NCBI RefSeq assembly: GCF_040739495.1
Contig: NZ_CP145263.1
Coordinates: 2,170,001 to 2,234,000, forward strand
DNA from: Staphylococcus capitis subsp. capitis
Lineage (GTDB): Bacteria; Bacillota; Bacilli; Staphylococcales; Staphylococcaceae
DNA length: 64,000 nt
Reading direction: 5' to 3'
A program made the translations under genes and the position numbers. This document shows positions 54,469 through 64,000 of the stretch, one piece after another (positions within the stretch are counted from its first letter, which is position 1; every line of letters begins with the position of its first letter). Under the pieces are notes generated by a model. The model saw only the letters and a program-made list of their open reading frames with translations. It was not told the DNA's origin and did not search any database.

Positions 54469-56550
54469 TTACTCACCTTTATTTTTCTTGATGATTTCAT
54501 CAGCGATTGATTTAGGAACTTCTGCATAGTGGTCAAAGTACATAGTGTAAGTACCGCGACCTTGAGTGTTAGAACGTAATGAAGTTGCGTAACCAAACAT
54601 TTCTGAAAGTGGTACAAAGGCATTTACAACTTGTGCATTACCACGAGGTTCCATACCATCTACACGTCCACGACGAGCAGTTACGTCACCCATGATATCG
54701 CCCATGTATTCTTCAGGCATTTCGATAGTTACTTTCATCATTGGTTCTAAGATAACTGGATCACATTTTTTAGCAGCTTCTTTAAGCGCTAATGATGCAG
54801 CAATTTTGAAGGCCATTTCAGATGAATCGACATCGTGGTAAGAACCATCAAATAATTTAGCTTTAACATCGATTAATGGATAACCAGCTAAGACACCATT
54901 TTCCATAGCATCTTTAAGACCTTGTTCAACTGATGGAATGTATTCACGTGGAACTACACCACCAACGATAGAGTTTTCGAATTCGAAACCTCCGCCTGTT
55001 TCGTTAGGTGTGAATTCGATATGAACATCACCGTATTGACCACGACCACCAGATTGACGAGAGAATTTACCTTGAACTTGTGCAGATTGCTTGAATGTTT
55101 CACGGTATGAAACCATAGGAGCACCTACATTACATTCAACGTTAAATTCTTTCTTCATACGGTCAACTAAGATGTCTAAGTGTAATTCACCCATACCACC
55201 GATGATAACTTGTCCAGTCTCTTCATCAGTATGTGCATGGAATGTTGGGTCTTCTTCTTGTAATTTAACTAAAGCTTGAGTCATTTTATCTTGGTCAGCT
55301 TTAGATTTTGGTTCAACAGATAAGTGGATAACTGGCTCTGGGAATTCCATTGATTCCAAGATAATGTCGTTTTTCTCACCACATAAAGTATCACCAGTAC
55401 CTGTTTCTTTAAGACCTACCGCAGCAGCGATATCGCCTGAGTAAACAGTATCGATTTCTTGACGTGAGTTTGCGTGCATTTGTAATAAACGACCTACACG
55501 TTCACGTTTATCTTTAGTAGAGTTCTTCACGTATGAACCTGAAGTTAATGTACCTGAGTACACACGGAAGAATGTTAATTTACCAACATAAGGGTCAGTC
55601 ATAACTTTGAATGCTAATGCAGCGAATTCAGCTGAATCGTTTGGTTTAGCAACAACTTCTTCTTCAGGGTCATTAGCACGGTGACCAATGATTGGTTTAA
55701 CGTCTAATGGTGAAGGTAAGTAGTCAATTACTGCATTAAGCATTAATTGAACACCTTTGTTTTTGAATGCTGTACCACAAAGTACTGGGTAAAATTCTAC
55801 GTCAGTAGTTGCTTTACGGATAGCAGCTTTTAATTCATCGATAGAAATTTCTTCGTCACCAAGATATTTCTCCATTAATTCGTCGTTGCTTTCAGCAACA
55901 GCTTCGATTAATTGAGCACGAGCTTCTTCAGCTCTTTCTTTGTGATCGTCAGGAATTTCAATTTCATCGATTTCTGTACCTAAATCGTTTGTATATCTAA
56001 AGCATTTCATTTCAACTAAGTCAATGATTGCTTCGAATTCATCTTCGGCACCAATTGGTAATTGGATAGGTGCAGCATTTGCTTGTAAACGATCATGTAA
56101 AGTGCTTACTGAATATTCGAAGTTAGCACCTAATTTATCCATTTTGTTTACGAATACGATACGTGGTACGCCATAAGTAGTTGCTTGACGCCAAACTGTT
56201 TCAGTTTGAGGTTCTACACCTGATTGAGCATCAAGTACAGTAACCGCACCGTCAAGTACACGTAATGAACGTTCAACTTCAACAGTGAAGTCTACGTGTC
56301 CAGGTGTATCGATAATGTTGACACGGTGGCCATCCCATTGTGCTGTTGTTGCAGCAGATGTGATTGTGATACCACGGTCTTGTTCTTGTTCCATCCAGTC
56401 CATTTGTGAAGCACCTTCGTGTGTTTCACCAATTTTGTGGATACGACCTGTGTAATAAAGAATACGTTCAGTCGTAGTAGTCTTACCAGCATCAATGTGA
56501 GCCATGATACCGATGTTACGAGTATTTTTCAAAGAAAAGTCTCTTGCCAT
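54469..56550 (-). CDS. fusA: Elongation factor G
   Basis: A 693-residue translocase. GTPase motifs [22 protein letters not shown]; domain IV/V landmarks [14 protein letters not shown] and [10 protein letters not shown]. Residues at the main fusidic acid resistance sites visible in GELHLDIL (S. aureus H457 and L461 positions) are wild type. AAGGAG precedes ATG 56550. Part of rpsL-rpsG-fusA-tuf. Confidence 0.98.
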   Translation of the reverse strand: MARDFSLKNTRNIGIMAHIDAGKTTTTERILYYTGRIHKIGETHEGASQMDWMEQEQDRGITITSAATTAQWDGHRVNIIDTPGHVDFTVEVERSLRVLDGAVTVLDAQSGVEPQTETVWRQATTYGVPRIVFVNKMDKLGANFEYSVSTLHDRLQANAAPIQLPIGAEDEFEAIIDLVEMKCFRYTNDLGTEIDEIEIPDDHKERAEEARAQLIEAVAESNDELMEKYLGDEEISIDELKAAIRKATTDVEFYPVLCGTAFKNKGVQLMLNAVIDYLPSPLDVKPIIGHRANDPEEEVVAKPNDSAEFAALAFKVMTDPYVGKLTFFRVYSGTLTSGSYVKNSTKDKRERVGRLLQMHANSRQEIDTVYSGDIAAAVGLKETGTGDTLCGEKNDIILESMEFPEPVIHLSVEPKSKADQDKMTQALVKLQEEDPTFHAHTDEETGQVIIGGMGELHLDILVDRMKKEFNVECNVGAPMVSYRETFKQSAQVQGKFSRQSGGRGQYGDVHIEFTPNETGGGFEFENSIVGGVVPREYIPSVEQGLKDAMENGVLAGYPLIDVKAKLFDGSYHDVDSSEMAFKIAASLALKEAAKKCDPVILEPMMKVTIEMPEEYMGDIMGDVTARRGRVDGMEPRGNAQVVNAFVPLSEMFGYATSLRSNTQGRGTYTMYFDHYAEVPKSIADEIIKKNKGE

Positions 56551-56667
56551 GTGTTTTTCTCCTTCCAGTATTTACTGAATAAGTACTATAGATATGGCGA
56601 TGCCCTAAGCATGAGCCATTATTGGTAAACCTTATAACGGAACACACTCAGGGTAAAAGCTTTCATC

Positions 56668-57138
56668 TTACCAACGGTAGTGAGCAAATGCTTTGTTTGC
56701 TTCAGCCATTTTGTGAGTGTCCTCACGTTTTTTGACTGCACCACCTGTATTATTTGCAGCGTCTAAGATTTCGTTAGCTAAACGATCTTCCATAGTTTTC
56801 TCACCACGAAGACGAGCGTAGTTTACTAACCAACGTAATCCTAAAGTAGTACGACGTTCTGGGCGTACCTCAACTGGTACTTGGTAGTTAGAACCACCCA
56901 CACGACGAGCTTTAACTTCTAATACTGGCATAATGTTATTGATTGCTTCTTCGAATACTTCTAATGCATCACGACCACTACGTTGTTCAACTAAGTCGAA
57001 TGCAGAATAAAGAATTCTTTGAGCTGTTCCGCGTTTACCGTCTAACATAATTTTGTTAATTAATTTAGTAACTAACTTAGAGTTATGAATTGGATCCGGT
57101 AATACGTCTCTTTTTGGTACTGATCCTTTACGAGGCAT
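56668..57138 (-). CDS. rpsG: 30S ribosomal protein S7
   Basis: A 156-residue S7, primary 16S binder of the small subunit head. Starts [17 protein letters not shown]; contains [20 protein letters not shown] and ends [12 protein letters not shown] as in other Firmicutes. GGAGG before the ATG. Second gene of the str operon, 70 bases after rpsL. Confidence 0.98.
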
Positions 57139-57208
57139 AATGTAAATCCTCCCTTCCTATTATAGTATAATCTTTAAAAATGTATTTAAAATTTACGTAA
57201 TCTTAAAC

Positions 57209-57622
57209 TTAATTTTTAGGTTTTTTAGTTCCGTATAATGAACGACCTTGTCTACGTCCATCAACACCTGAAGTATCAAGTGCACCACGTACAATATGAT
57301 AACGCACACCAGGTAAGTCTTTAACACGTCCACCACGTACAAGTACTACACTGTGTTCTTGTAAGTTATGTCCGATACCAGGGATGTATGCGTTGATTTC
57401 AATGTTATTTGATAAACGCACACGTGCATATTTACGTAACGCTGAGTTAGGTTTTTTAGGTGTCATAGTACCTACACGAGTACAAACACCACGTTTTTGA
57501 GGTGAGTTTAAGTTAGTAAATTGTTTCTTTTTACTATTGAAACCTCTGTTTAAAGCTGGTGAATCTGATTTCTTAGTTTTGCTTTTTCTTGGTTTACGTA
57601 CTAATTGGTTAATAGTTGGCAT
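57209..57622 (-). CDS. rpsL: 30S ribosomal protein S12
   Basis: A 137-residue S12. Starts [20 protein letters not shown]; the streptomycin loops [14 protein letters not shown] and [13 protein letters not shown] are wild type. GAGGAGG lies before ATG 57622; the upstream ATG at 57658 is not used since it lacks family similarity. It is followed by rpsG. Confidence 0.98.
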   Translation of the reverse strand: MPTINQLVRKPRKSKTKKSDSPALNRGFNSKKKQFTNLNSPQKRGVCTRVGTMTPKKPNSALRKYARVRLSNNIEINAYIPGIGHNLQEHSVVLVRGGRVKDLPGVRYHIVRGALDTSGVDGRRQGRSLYGTKKPKN

Positions 57623-57712
57623 TGAATATGTCCTCCTCTCTTCATTTTTTAATCCCACACATCCAGGTGGTTCATTTTAAGGTTAAATAAAATTTAGTAA
57701 GCATCATACTTA

Positions 57713-57973
57713 CTAATTCTCATTCAATAACGCAACAATAGTTGCATTAACATTGATACCTACATATTCTCCTAAAGCCCGCTGGCTAGAAAAAAATGTC
57801 ACTGGTATATTTTCTTGATTGATATAGCTTAACACGCGAGTTAATAAATGAACTTCAACGTCTTTAGCGATAATCAATGATGCAACTTGATCTTTCTTTA
57901 ACGCTTTAAGCGTTTCTTTAAGTCCAACTACATAGTGTTGTTTGTTAAAGCGTGCAACTTTTTCATTAGACAT
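57713..57973 (-). CDS. L7Ae-family ribosomal protein (YbxF/RplGB-like)
   Basis: An 86-residue L7Ae/L30e-fold RNA-binding protein that recognises kink-turns. Seen: [24 protein letters not shown] and [17 protein letters not shown], here with IPVTFFSS. Found between rpoC and rpsL in Bacillus and Staphylococcus. ATG 57973 has GGAGG upstream; ATG 57988 lacks it. Confidence 0.9.
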   Translation of the reverse strand: MSNEKVARFNKQHYVVGLKETLKALKKDQVASLIIAKDVEVHLLTRVLSYINQENIPVTFFSSQRALGEYVGINVNATIVALLNEN

Positions 57974-58077
57974 GTACATATCCTCCAAAGTTCTGCTTGC
58001 ATCAACCTTTAATATATTAACATTTTTTAATACACATAGTCAACAATATCTCTAAGCTTTTAAAAATAAATATATAA

Positions 58078-58105
58078 GAGAGTGAGGTATTAACTCCTCA
58101 CTCTC
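58078..58105 (-). terminator. Hairpin after rpoC, possible attenuator
   Basis: Perfect 10-bp stem GAGAGTGAGG/CCTCACTCTC followed by a weak T-rich stretch (TTATATATTTATTTTT). It lies just after the rpoC stop and may partly end rpoBC transcripts before the str operon. Confidence 0.6.
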
Positions 58106-58115
58106 AAGTTAAAAT

Positions 58116-61100
58116 TTATTCAGTAATCTCAACATCTTCAGTTACATCTGCTACAGGAGCTGATGTTTTATCATATTGAACATCACTGTAACGTCTCATA
58201 CCAGTACCTGCTGGGATTAGCTTACCGATAATAACGTTTTCTTTAAGTCCAAGTAAGTCATCGCGTTTACCTTTAATTGCTGCATCTGTAAGAACGCGTG
58301 TTGTTTCTTGGAATGACGCAGCTGATAAGAAGCTTTCAGTTTCAAGAGAAGCTTTTGTAATACCAAGCAATACTGGTTTAGCAGTTGCTGGACGTTTACG
58401 GTGTTTAAAGGCTTCTCTGTTAGCATCAGTAAAGCTGTGAATGTCCACAAGAGAACCTGGTAATAATTTAGTGTCACCAGCTTCAATGATACGAACTTTA
58501 CGTAACATTTGTCTAACCATAACTTCAACGTGTTTATCGTCGATTTCAACACCTTGCATACGGTAAACTTTTTGAACTTCTTTTAATAGGTAACTTTCAG
58601 TCGCATTAAGTCCTGCTACTGCTAAGTAGTTTTTAGGCTCAATTGAACCTTCAGTAAGAACTTCACCACGTGCCACTGATTGACCAACTTCAACTTTAAG
58701 TCTTGAAGTACCTGAAGCTAGATATGATCTAGTTTCGTTAGCACCTTTAACAACAATTTCTTGTTGGCGATCTTTAGCTAGTTTAATGTCTTCTACTACA
58801 CCTTCGATTTCAGTAATAACCGCTTGTCCTTTAGGGTTACGTGCCTCGAAGATTTCTTGGATACGTGGAAGACCTTGAGTGATATCGCTTCCTGCTACCC
58901 CACCAGTGTGGAATGTACGCATTGTAAGCTGTGTACCTGGCTCACCGATTGATTGAGCGGCAATCGTACCAACTGCTTCACCGACTTCAACTTTTTCACC
59001 TGTAGCAAGGTTTTTACCGTAACATTTTTCACATACACCGTGACGAGTGTTACAAGTAAACGCTGAGCGGATGTACATTTGTTCAATACCAGCATCAGTA
59101 ATTTTCTTAGCGATATCTGCAGTAATTAATTCGTCTGGACGAATGATTACTTCATCAGTTTCAGGATGACGAATTGTTTCTTTAGAATAACGACCTTCGA
59201 TACGTTCAATAAATGGTTCAATCATTTCTGTACCTTCTTTGATATCAGAAACTAATAAACCACGGTCAGTGCCACAGTCTTCTTCACGTACGATAACATC
59301 TTGCGCAACGTCAACAAGACGACGAGTAAGGTAACCAGAGTCAGCTGTTTTAAGAGCTGTATCGGCAAGACCTTTACGAGCACCGTGAGTTGAGATGAAG
59401 TATTCTAATACTGTTAAACCTTCACGGAATGAAGATGTGATTGGCAATTCGATAATTTTACCTGATGGTGCAGCCATTAATCCACGCATACCTGCTAATT
59501 GCGTGAAGTTAGATGCGTTACCACGGGCACCAGAATCACTCATCATGAAAATAGGGTTTGTTTTCTCAAGAGATTGCATTAATTCGCCTTGAATTTGGTC
59601 TTTTGCGTCAGTCCAAATTTCAACAACAGCGTTATAACGTTCATCTTCAGTGATTAAACCACGATTATATTGTTTAGTTACACGTTCAACTAATTTTTCA
59701 TGTTCATCTAAGATATCTTGTTTGTCTGGAAGTACCACGATGTCAGATACACCAACAGTAATACCAGCTTTAGATGAGAATTTGAAACCTAAGTCTTTCA
59801 TTCTATCTAACATCATAGATGTGTCAGTAATACTAAATCTATTGAATACTTCAGCAATGATGTTTCCTAAGAATTTCTTATTGAATGGCTCAATAAGTTC
59901 TTCATTTTCAAAGTATTCTTTTAAGCCACCCTCACCTAATTGAGTCGGATCTATGAAGTATTTATCTGGCGTAGTATCTTCTAAATTTGCTTGACTAGGT
60001 TCATTAATATATGCAAATGAATCAGGAATGATTTCATTGAAAATAATTTTACCTACTGAAGTAACTAAGATTTTACTATTTTGAGCATCTGTGAACGTTG
60101 GGTTGTTGAATGAGCTTGCATGCACGCCAATACGAGTGTGTAAGTGTACATGACCGTTCGCATAAGCTTTTAATACTTCATTAGTGTCATTGAAAATCGC
60201 ACCAGTATTAACAGCATCTTTACGTTCTAATGTTAAATAGTAGTTACCTAATACCATATCTTGAGATGGTGTAACAACTGGTTTACCATCTTTCGGGTTA
60301 AGGATGTTTTGTGCCGCAAGCATTAACATACGTGCCTCAGCTTGTGCTTCTTTTGATAATGGTACGTGAACCGCCATTTGGTCACCGTCAAAGTCCGCAT
60401 TGTAAGCTGTTGTTACAAGTGGGTGAAGACGGATTGCACGACCCTCAACTAATGTTGGTTCAAATGCTTGGATACCAAGTCTATGAAGCGTTGGTGCACG
60501 GTTAAGTAATACTGGGTGTTCAGTGATAACATCTTCTAATACATCCCAAACTTCATCATCCATGCGTTCGATCTTACTTTTCGCATTTTTGATATTTGTA
60601 GCAATTTCACGTTGAACTAATTCCTTCATAACGAATGGTTTAAATAGTTCAAGTGCCATTTCTTTAGGTAATCCACATTGATACATTTTTAAACTTGGTC
60701 CAACGGCGATAACCGAACGACCTGAATAGTCAACACGTTTACCAAGTAAGTTTTGACGGAAACGACCTTGTTTACCTTTTAACATGTGTGAAAGTGATTT
60801 TAATGGACGGTTACCTGGTCCAGTAACTGGACGACCACGACGTCCGTTATCAATTAAAGCGTCTACTGCTTCTTGTAACATACGTTTTTCGTTTTGAACG
60901 ATGATGCCAGGTGCACCTAAGTCTAATAAACGTTTCAAACGATTGTTACGGTTGATTACACGACGATATAAGTCGTTTAAATCACTTGTAGCAAAACGTC
61001 CACCGTCTAATTGAACCATTGGACGAATTTCAGGTGGGATGATTGGAAGTACATCTAAAATCATCCATGAAGGATTGTTTCCTGAATTTCTGAATGATTC

Positions 61101-61739
61101 AACCACTTCTAAACGTTTAATTGCACGAGTTAGTCTTTGACCAGTAGCAGACTCTAACTCATCACGTAATAGTTTTAGTTCTTCATCTAAATCAATTTCT
61201 TCTAATAGGTCTTTAATACCTTCAGCACCCATTTTAGCTACGAATTGATTAGGATATTTGTCATAATATTCTCTGAACTCTGCTTCAGATAATAATGTTT
61301 TCTTCTCTAATCCAGTAGGGCCTGGATCTACTACAACATAAGAAGCGAAGTAGATGACTTCTTCTAATGCTCTTGGAGACATGTCTAGCAATAGACCCAT
61401 ACGACTTGGAATTCCTTTGAAATACCAAATATGTGATACAGGTGCTGCTAATTCAATGTGTCCCATTCTTTCACGACGCACTTTTGATTTAGTTACTTCA
61501 ACGCCACATCTGTCACATACCATACCTTTGTAGCGTACACGTTTGTACTTACCACAACTACATTCCCAGTCTTTCGTAGGTCCAAAAATTCTCTCACAGA
61601 AAAGACCATCTTTTTCTGGTTTTAAAGTACGATAATTAATTGTTTCAGGTTTCTTAACTTCACCATAAGACCATGAACGAATTTTTTCAGGTGAAGCTAA
61701 TCCTATTTTCATATAATGGAAATTATTTACATCAATCAA
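58116..61739 (-). CDS. rpoC: RNA polymerase beta' subunit
   Basis: A 1207-residue beta' subunit. Seen: zinc-finger [20 protein letters not shown] near residue 60-80, catalytic [16 protein letters not shown] with the Mg-binding Asp triad, [20 protein letters not shown] and [16 protein letters not shown] (bridge/trigger regions). The start is TTG 61739 eight bases after AAGGAGG, giving the known N-terminus [13 protein letters not shown]; an upstream ATG at 61757 lies in the ribosome site. Confidence 0.98.
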   Translation of the reverse strand: MIDVNNFHYMKIGLASPEKIRSWSYGEVKKPETINYRTLKPEKDGLFCERIFGPTKDWECSCGKYKRVRYKGMVCDRCGVEVTKSKVRRERMGHIELAAPVSHIWYFKGIPSRMGLLLDMSPRALEEVIYFASYVVVDPGPTGLEKKTLLSEAEFREYYDKYPNQFVAKMGAEGIKDLLEEIDLDEELKLLRDELESATGQRLTRAIKRLEVVESFRNSGNNPSWMILDVLPIIPPEIRPMVQLDGGRFATSDLNDLYRRVINRNNRLKRLLDLGAPGIIVQNEKRMLQEAVDALIDNGRRGRPVTGPGNRPLKSLSHMLKGKQGRFRQNLLGKRVDYSGRSVIAVGPSLKMYQCGLPKEMALELFKPFVMKELVQREIATNIKNAKSKIERMDDEVWDVLEDVITEHPVLLNRAPTLHRLGIQAFEPTLVEGRAIRLHPLVTTAYNADFDGDQMAVHVPLSKEAQAEARMLMLAAQNILNPKDGKPVVTPSQDMVLGNYYLTLERKDAVNTGAIFNDTNEVLKAYANGHVHLHTRIGVHASSFNNPTFTDAQNSKILVTSVGKIIFNEIIPDSFAYINEPSQANLEDTTPDKYFIDPTQLGEGGLKEYFENEELIEPFNKKFLGNIIAEVFNRFSITDTSMMLDRMKDLGFKFSSKAGITVGVSDIVVLPDKQDILDEHEKLVERVTKQYNRGLITEDERYNAVVEIWTDAKDQIQGELMQSLEKTNPIFMMSDSGARGNASNFTQLAGMRGLMAAPSGKIIELPITSSFREGLTVLEYFISTHGARKGLADTALKTADSGYLTRRLVDVAQDVIVREEDCGTDRGLLVSDIKEGTEMIEPFIERIEGRYSKETIRHPETDEVIIRPDELITADIAKKITDAGIEQMYIRSAFTCNTRHGVCEKCYGKNLATGEKVEVGEAVGTIAAQSIGEPGTQLTMRTFHTGGVAGSDITQGLPRIQEIFEARNPKGQAVITEIEGVVEDIKLAKDRQQEIVVKGANETRSYLASGTSRLKVEVGQSVARGEVLTEGSIEPKNYLAVAGLNATESYLLKEVQKVYRMQGVEIDDKHVEVMVRQMLRKVRIIEAGDTKLLPGSLVDIHSFTDANREAFKHRKRPATAKPVLLGITKASLETESFLSAASFQETTRVLTDAAIKGKRDDLLGLKENVIIGKLIPAGTGMRRYSDVQYDKTSAPVADVTEDVEITE

Positions 61740-61807
61740 GGAGCCTACCTCCTTCAATTTAGATTAGCTGTGCTATTTGATTGATTTATCTTCATTGAAA
61801 TCGAATA

Positions 61808-61851
61808 CCTTAAAGAGGTTGAAATGATTCACATTTCATTACCTCTTTAAG
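61808..61851 (-). promoter_or_regulatory. Inverted repeat in the rpoB-rpoC spacer
   Basis: CCTTAAAGAGGTTGAAAT (61808-61825) faces ATTTCATTACCTCTTTAAG (61833-61851), a near-perfect stem of about 17 bp with no T run. It may be a processing or partial-termination site. Confidence 0.5.
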
Positions 61852-61874
61852 AATCCTTTTATCTTAAGTGCTTT

Positions 61875-64000
61875 TTAATCAGTTGTTTCCTTTTGTGATT
61901 CAGGAGCATCTTTTTGTTGTAAATCTACTTTGCGTTCTGTTGCATCTTCATCATCAACGTCCGCCATTTCAATTTCGTTGTTTTGCTCATCCATCACTTT
62001 AACATCTAATCCTAAACTTTGTAGTTCTTTCATCAATACTCTGAATGATTCAGGAACACTTGGTCTAGAGATGTTTTCACCTTTAACGATAGATTCGTAA
62101 GTTTTTACACGACCTACAGTATCGTCAGATTTATAAGTTAAGATTTCTTGTAAAGTATATGCAGCACCATAAGCTTCAAGTGCCCATACCTCCATCTCAC
62201 CGAAACGTTGACCACCGAATTGTGCTTTACCACCAAGTGGTTGTTGTGTAACAAGTGAGTATGGACCAGTTGAACGTGCGTGTAACTTGTCATCAACCAT
62301 GTGAGCAAGTTTAAGCATATACATAACACCTACAGAAATACGGTTATCGAATGGTTCACCTGTACGTCCATCATATAATACAGTTTTACCATCGCGAGCC
62401 ATGCCTGCTTCTTCGATAGTAGACCATACATCCTCATCGTTAGCACCATCAAATACTGGAGATGCAACGTGGATGCCTAGGTTCTTAGCAGCCATACCTA
62501 AGTGCAACTCAAGGACTTGTCCGATGTTCATACGTGATGGTACACCAAGTGGGTTTAACATGATATCAATTGGGCGTCCATCTGGTAAGTAAGGCATATC
62601 TTCTTCAGGAACAATTTTAGAAATAACACCTTTGTTACCGTGACGACCACACATTTTGTCCCCAACATGAATTTTACGTTTTTGAACGATATAAACTCTT
62701 ACTAATTGGTTTACACCTGGAGATAATGTGTCGTCTCCTTCTTCACGATTAAACACTTTAACATCTAGTACAATACCACCTGCACCGTGTGGCACACGTA
62801 ATGAAGTATCGCGAACTTCACGAGCTTTTTCGCCGAAAATTGCATGTAATAATCTTTCTTCAGCTGTTAACTCAGTTACACCTTTAGGCGTCACTTTACC
62901 AACTAAAATGTCGCCATCCTTAACTTCAGCACCTACATAGACGATACCTCTATCATCTAGGTTTTTAAGTGCGCTTTCAGATACGTTAGGGATATCTCGA
63001 GTGATTTCTTCAGGTCCTAATTTAGTATCACGAGCTTCTGATTCATATTCCTCAATGTGAATAGAAGTGTAAACGTCATCTTTAACTAAACGTTCACTCA
63101 TAATTACAGCATCCTCGTAGTTGTAACCGTCCCAAGTCATGAAACCAACAACTACATTTCGTCCTAATGCCATTTCACCTAATTCCATTGAAGGACCATC
63201 GGCAAGGATTTCATTATATTCAACCACGTCACCAACTGAAACAATTGGACGTTGGTTATAACAAGTACCTGTGTTAGAACGTTTGAATTTAGCTAATGGA
63301 TAACGGTCTAATTCACCTTCGTGTTCAGTGCCATTTTCCTCAACTAAACGACGCACCAAAATTTCACTAGATTCAACGTGCTCAACACGACCTCTGTGTT
63401 TAGCAGTGATTGCAGCACCAGAGTCACGTGCAGCCACATGTTCCATACCAGTACCAACAAATGGTGCTTCAGTGTTCATCAATGGTACCGCTTGACGTTG
63501 CATGTTCGCACCCATTAATGCACGGTTAGAGTCATCGTTTTCTAAGAATGGAATACATGCTGTAGCTGCTGATACAACTTGTTTAGGTGATACGTCCATG
63601 TAATCCATTTTTTCTTTTGCCATAACTGTGTTATTACCACGGAAACGACAAACAACCTCGTCATCTAAGAAACGACCATTTTCGTCTAAACGTGAGTTGG
63701 CTTGGGCAACTACATAGCTATCTTCTTCATCAGCAGTTAAGTAATCGATTTGATCTGTGATAGAGTTCGTATCTAAATCAACTTTACGATACGGTGTCTC
63801 GATGAAACCAAATTCATTTACTCGCGCATAACTTGATAATGAGTTAATTAAACCAATATTTGGACCCTCTGGTGTTTCAATTGGACACATACGACCATAG
63901 TGTGAGTAATGAACGTCACGTACTTCCATTTGAGCACGTTCACGAGTTAAACCACCAGGTCCTAATGCTGATAGACGACGTTTGTGAGTCAACTCAGCTA
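61875..64000 (-). CDS. rpoB: RNA polymerase beta subunit, C-terminal part (runs off window)
   Basis: About 708 C-terminal residues of a protein usually near 1180. The window edge cuts it just inside rifampicin cluster [18 protein letters not shown], with the His481, Arg484 and Ser486 positions (S. aureus numbering) wild type. Also seen: [37 protein letters not shown], and the C-terminal [19 protein letters not shown]. The tail is acidic ([13 protein letters not shown]). The upstream part lies outside. Confidence 0.98.
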   Translation of the reverse strand, partial: AELTHKRRLSALGPGGLTRERAQMEVRDVHYSHYGRMCPIETPEGPNIGLINSLSSYARVNEFGFIETPYRKVDLDTNSITDQIDYLTADEEDSYVVAQANSRLDENGRFLDDEVVCRFRGNNTVMAKEKMDYMDVSPKQVVSAATACIPFLENDDSNRALMGANMQRQAVPLMNTEAPFVGTGMEHVAARDSGAAITAKHRGRVEHVESSEILVRRLVEENGTEHEGELDRYPLAKFKRSNTGTCYNQRPIVSVGDVVEYNEILADGPSMELGEMALGRNVVVGFMTWDGYNYEDAVIMSERLVKDDVYTSIHIEEYESEARDTKLGPEEITRDIPNVSESALKNLDDRGIVYVGAEVKDGDILVGKVTPKGVTELTAEERLLHAIFGEKAREVRDTSLRVPHGAGGIVLDVKVFNREEGDDTLSPGVNQLVRVYIVQKRKIHVGDKMCGRHGNKGVISKIVPEEDMPYLPDGRPIDIMLNPLGVPSRMNIGQVLELHLGMAAKNLGIHVASPVFDGANDEDVWSTIEEAGMARDGKTVLYDGRTGEPFDNRISVGVMYMLKLAHMVDDKLHARSTGPYSLVTQQPLGGKAQFGGQRFGEMEVWALEAYGAAYTLQEILTYKSDDTVGRVKTYESIVKGENISRPSVPESFRVLMKELQSLGLDVKVMDEQNNEIEMADVDDEDATERKVDLQQKDAPESQKETTD

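Noticed and set aside
61740-61757. Upstream ATG for rpoC
   Set aside because: It lies in the AAGGAGG ribosome site; the TTG eight bases after it gives the conserved N-terminus.

Overview
The window looks like chromosomal DNA of a low-GC Gram-positive coccus, almost certainly Staphylococcus and probably a coagulase-negative species. Gene content and order match the staphylococcal block that runs from rpoB-rpoC-rpsL-rpsG-fusA-tuf through ilvE, tadA, the bacillithiol gene bshB2, nagB-hxlAB, vraABC, proP, ung, chdC (hemQ)-pta-lipL and the mevalonate operon to hypR-merA. Protein sequences agree with staphylococcal ones I know, but they are not identical to S. aureus. I see no rRNA, tRNA, IS element, prophage or CRISPR array. 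The species cannot be fixed from this sequence alone.

Layout. 0-8.3 kb: nickel-pincer cofactor genes (end of larB, larC), a frameshifted NTF2-like gene, YwhD and HD-domain proteins, an acetyltransferase, two oxidoreductases, and a hypR-merA oxidative-stress operon in which both genes carry a frameshift although the operator is intact. 8.3-15 kb: DUF1450, mvaK1-mvaD-mvaK2 (isoprenoid precursors), lipL-pta (lipoate transfer, acetyl phosphate) and chdC (haem). 15-25.7 kb: a probable sigma-B-type sRNA, a two-part threonine/serine exporter, an amino-acid permease, the ung operon, a choloylglycine hydrolase, pdxK, a TetX-like monooxygenase, an sRNA-like transcript with four UCCC motifs, and proP with a damaged 5' end. 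25.8-29 kb: vraA-vraB-vraC plus a fourth small gene that looks like the other half of a double-hotdog hydratase. 29-42 kb: hxlAB and nagB (sugar phosphates, formaldehyde fixation), yojF-bshB2-folE2, a cre-controlled MFS carrier, an SdgB-like glycosyltransferase, an azoreductase-like flavoprotein, tadA, two deoxynucleoside kinases and an SDR enzyme behind a TPP riboswitch with a terminator. 42-53 kb: ilvE, threonine dehydrogenase and its partner kbl, a secreted 5'-nucleotidase, a cyclodeaminase-like enzyme, a likely sRNA and an M20 amidohydrolase. 53-64 kb: tuf, fusA, rpsG, rpsL, an L7Ae-like protein, rpoC and the 3' part of rpoB, all on the minus strand.

How the parts fit. Carbon overflow (pta, cre sites), threonine breakdown (tdh with kbl gives glycine and acetyl-CoA), redox defence (hypR-merA, bacillithiol) and the core transcription/translation operon sit side by side. 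The most interesting under-described items are the vraABC-hotdog acyl-CoA module, the TPP-controlled SDR gene, three sRNA-like loci, a structured intergenic block before a small membrane protein, and a cluster of one-base frameshifts that is either real decay or assembly error.
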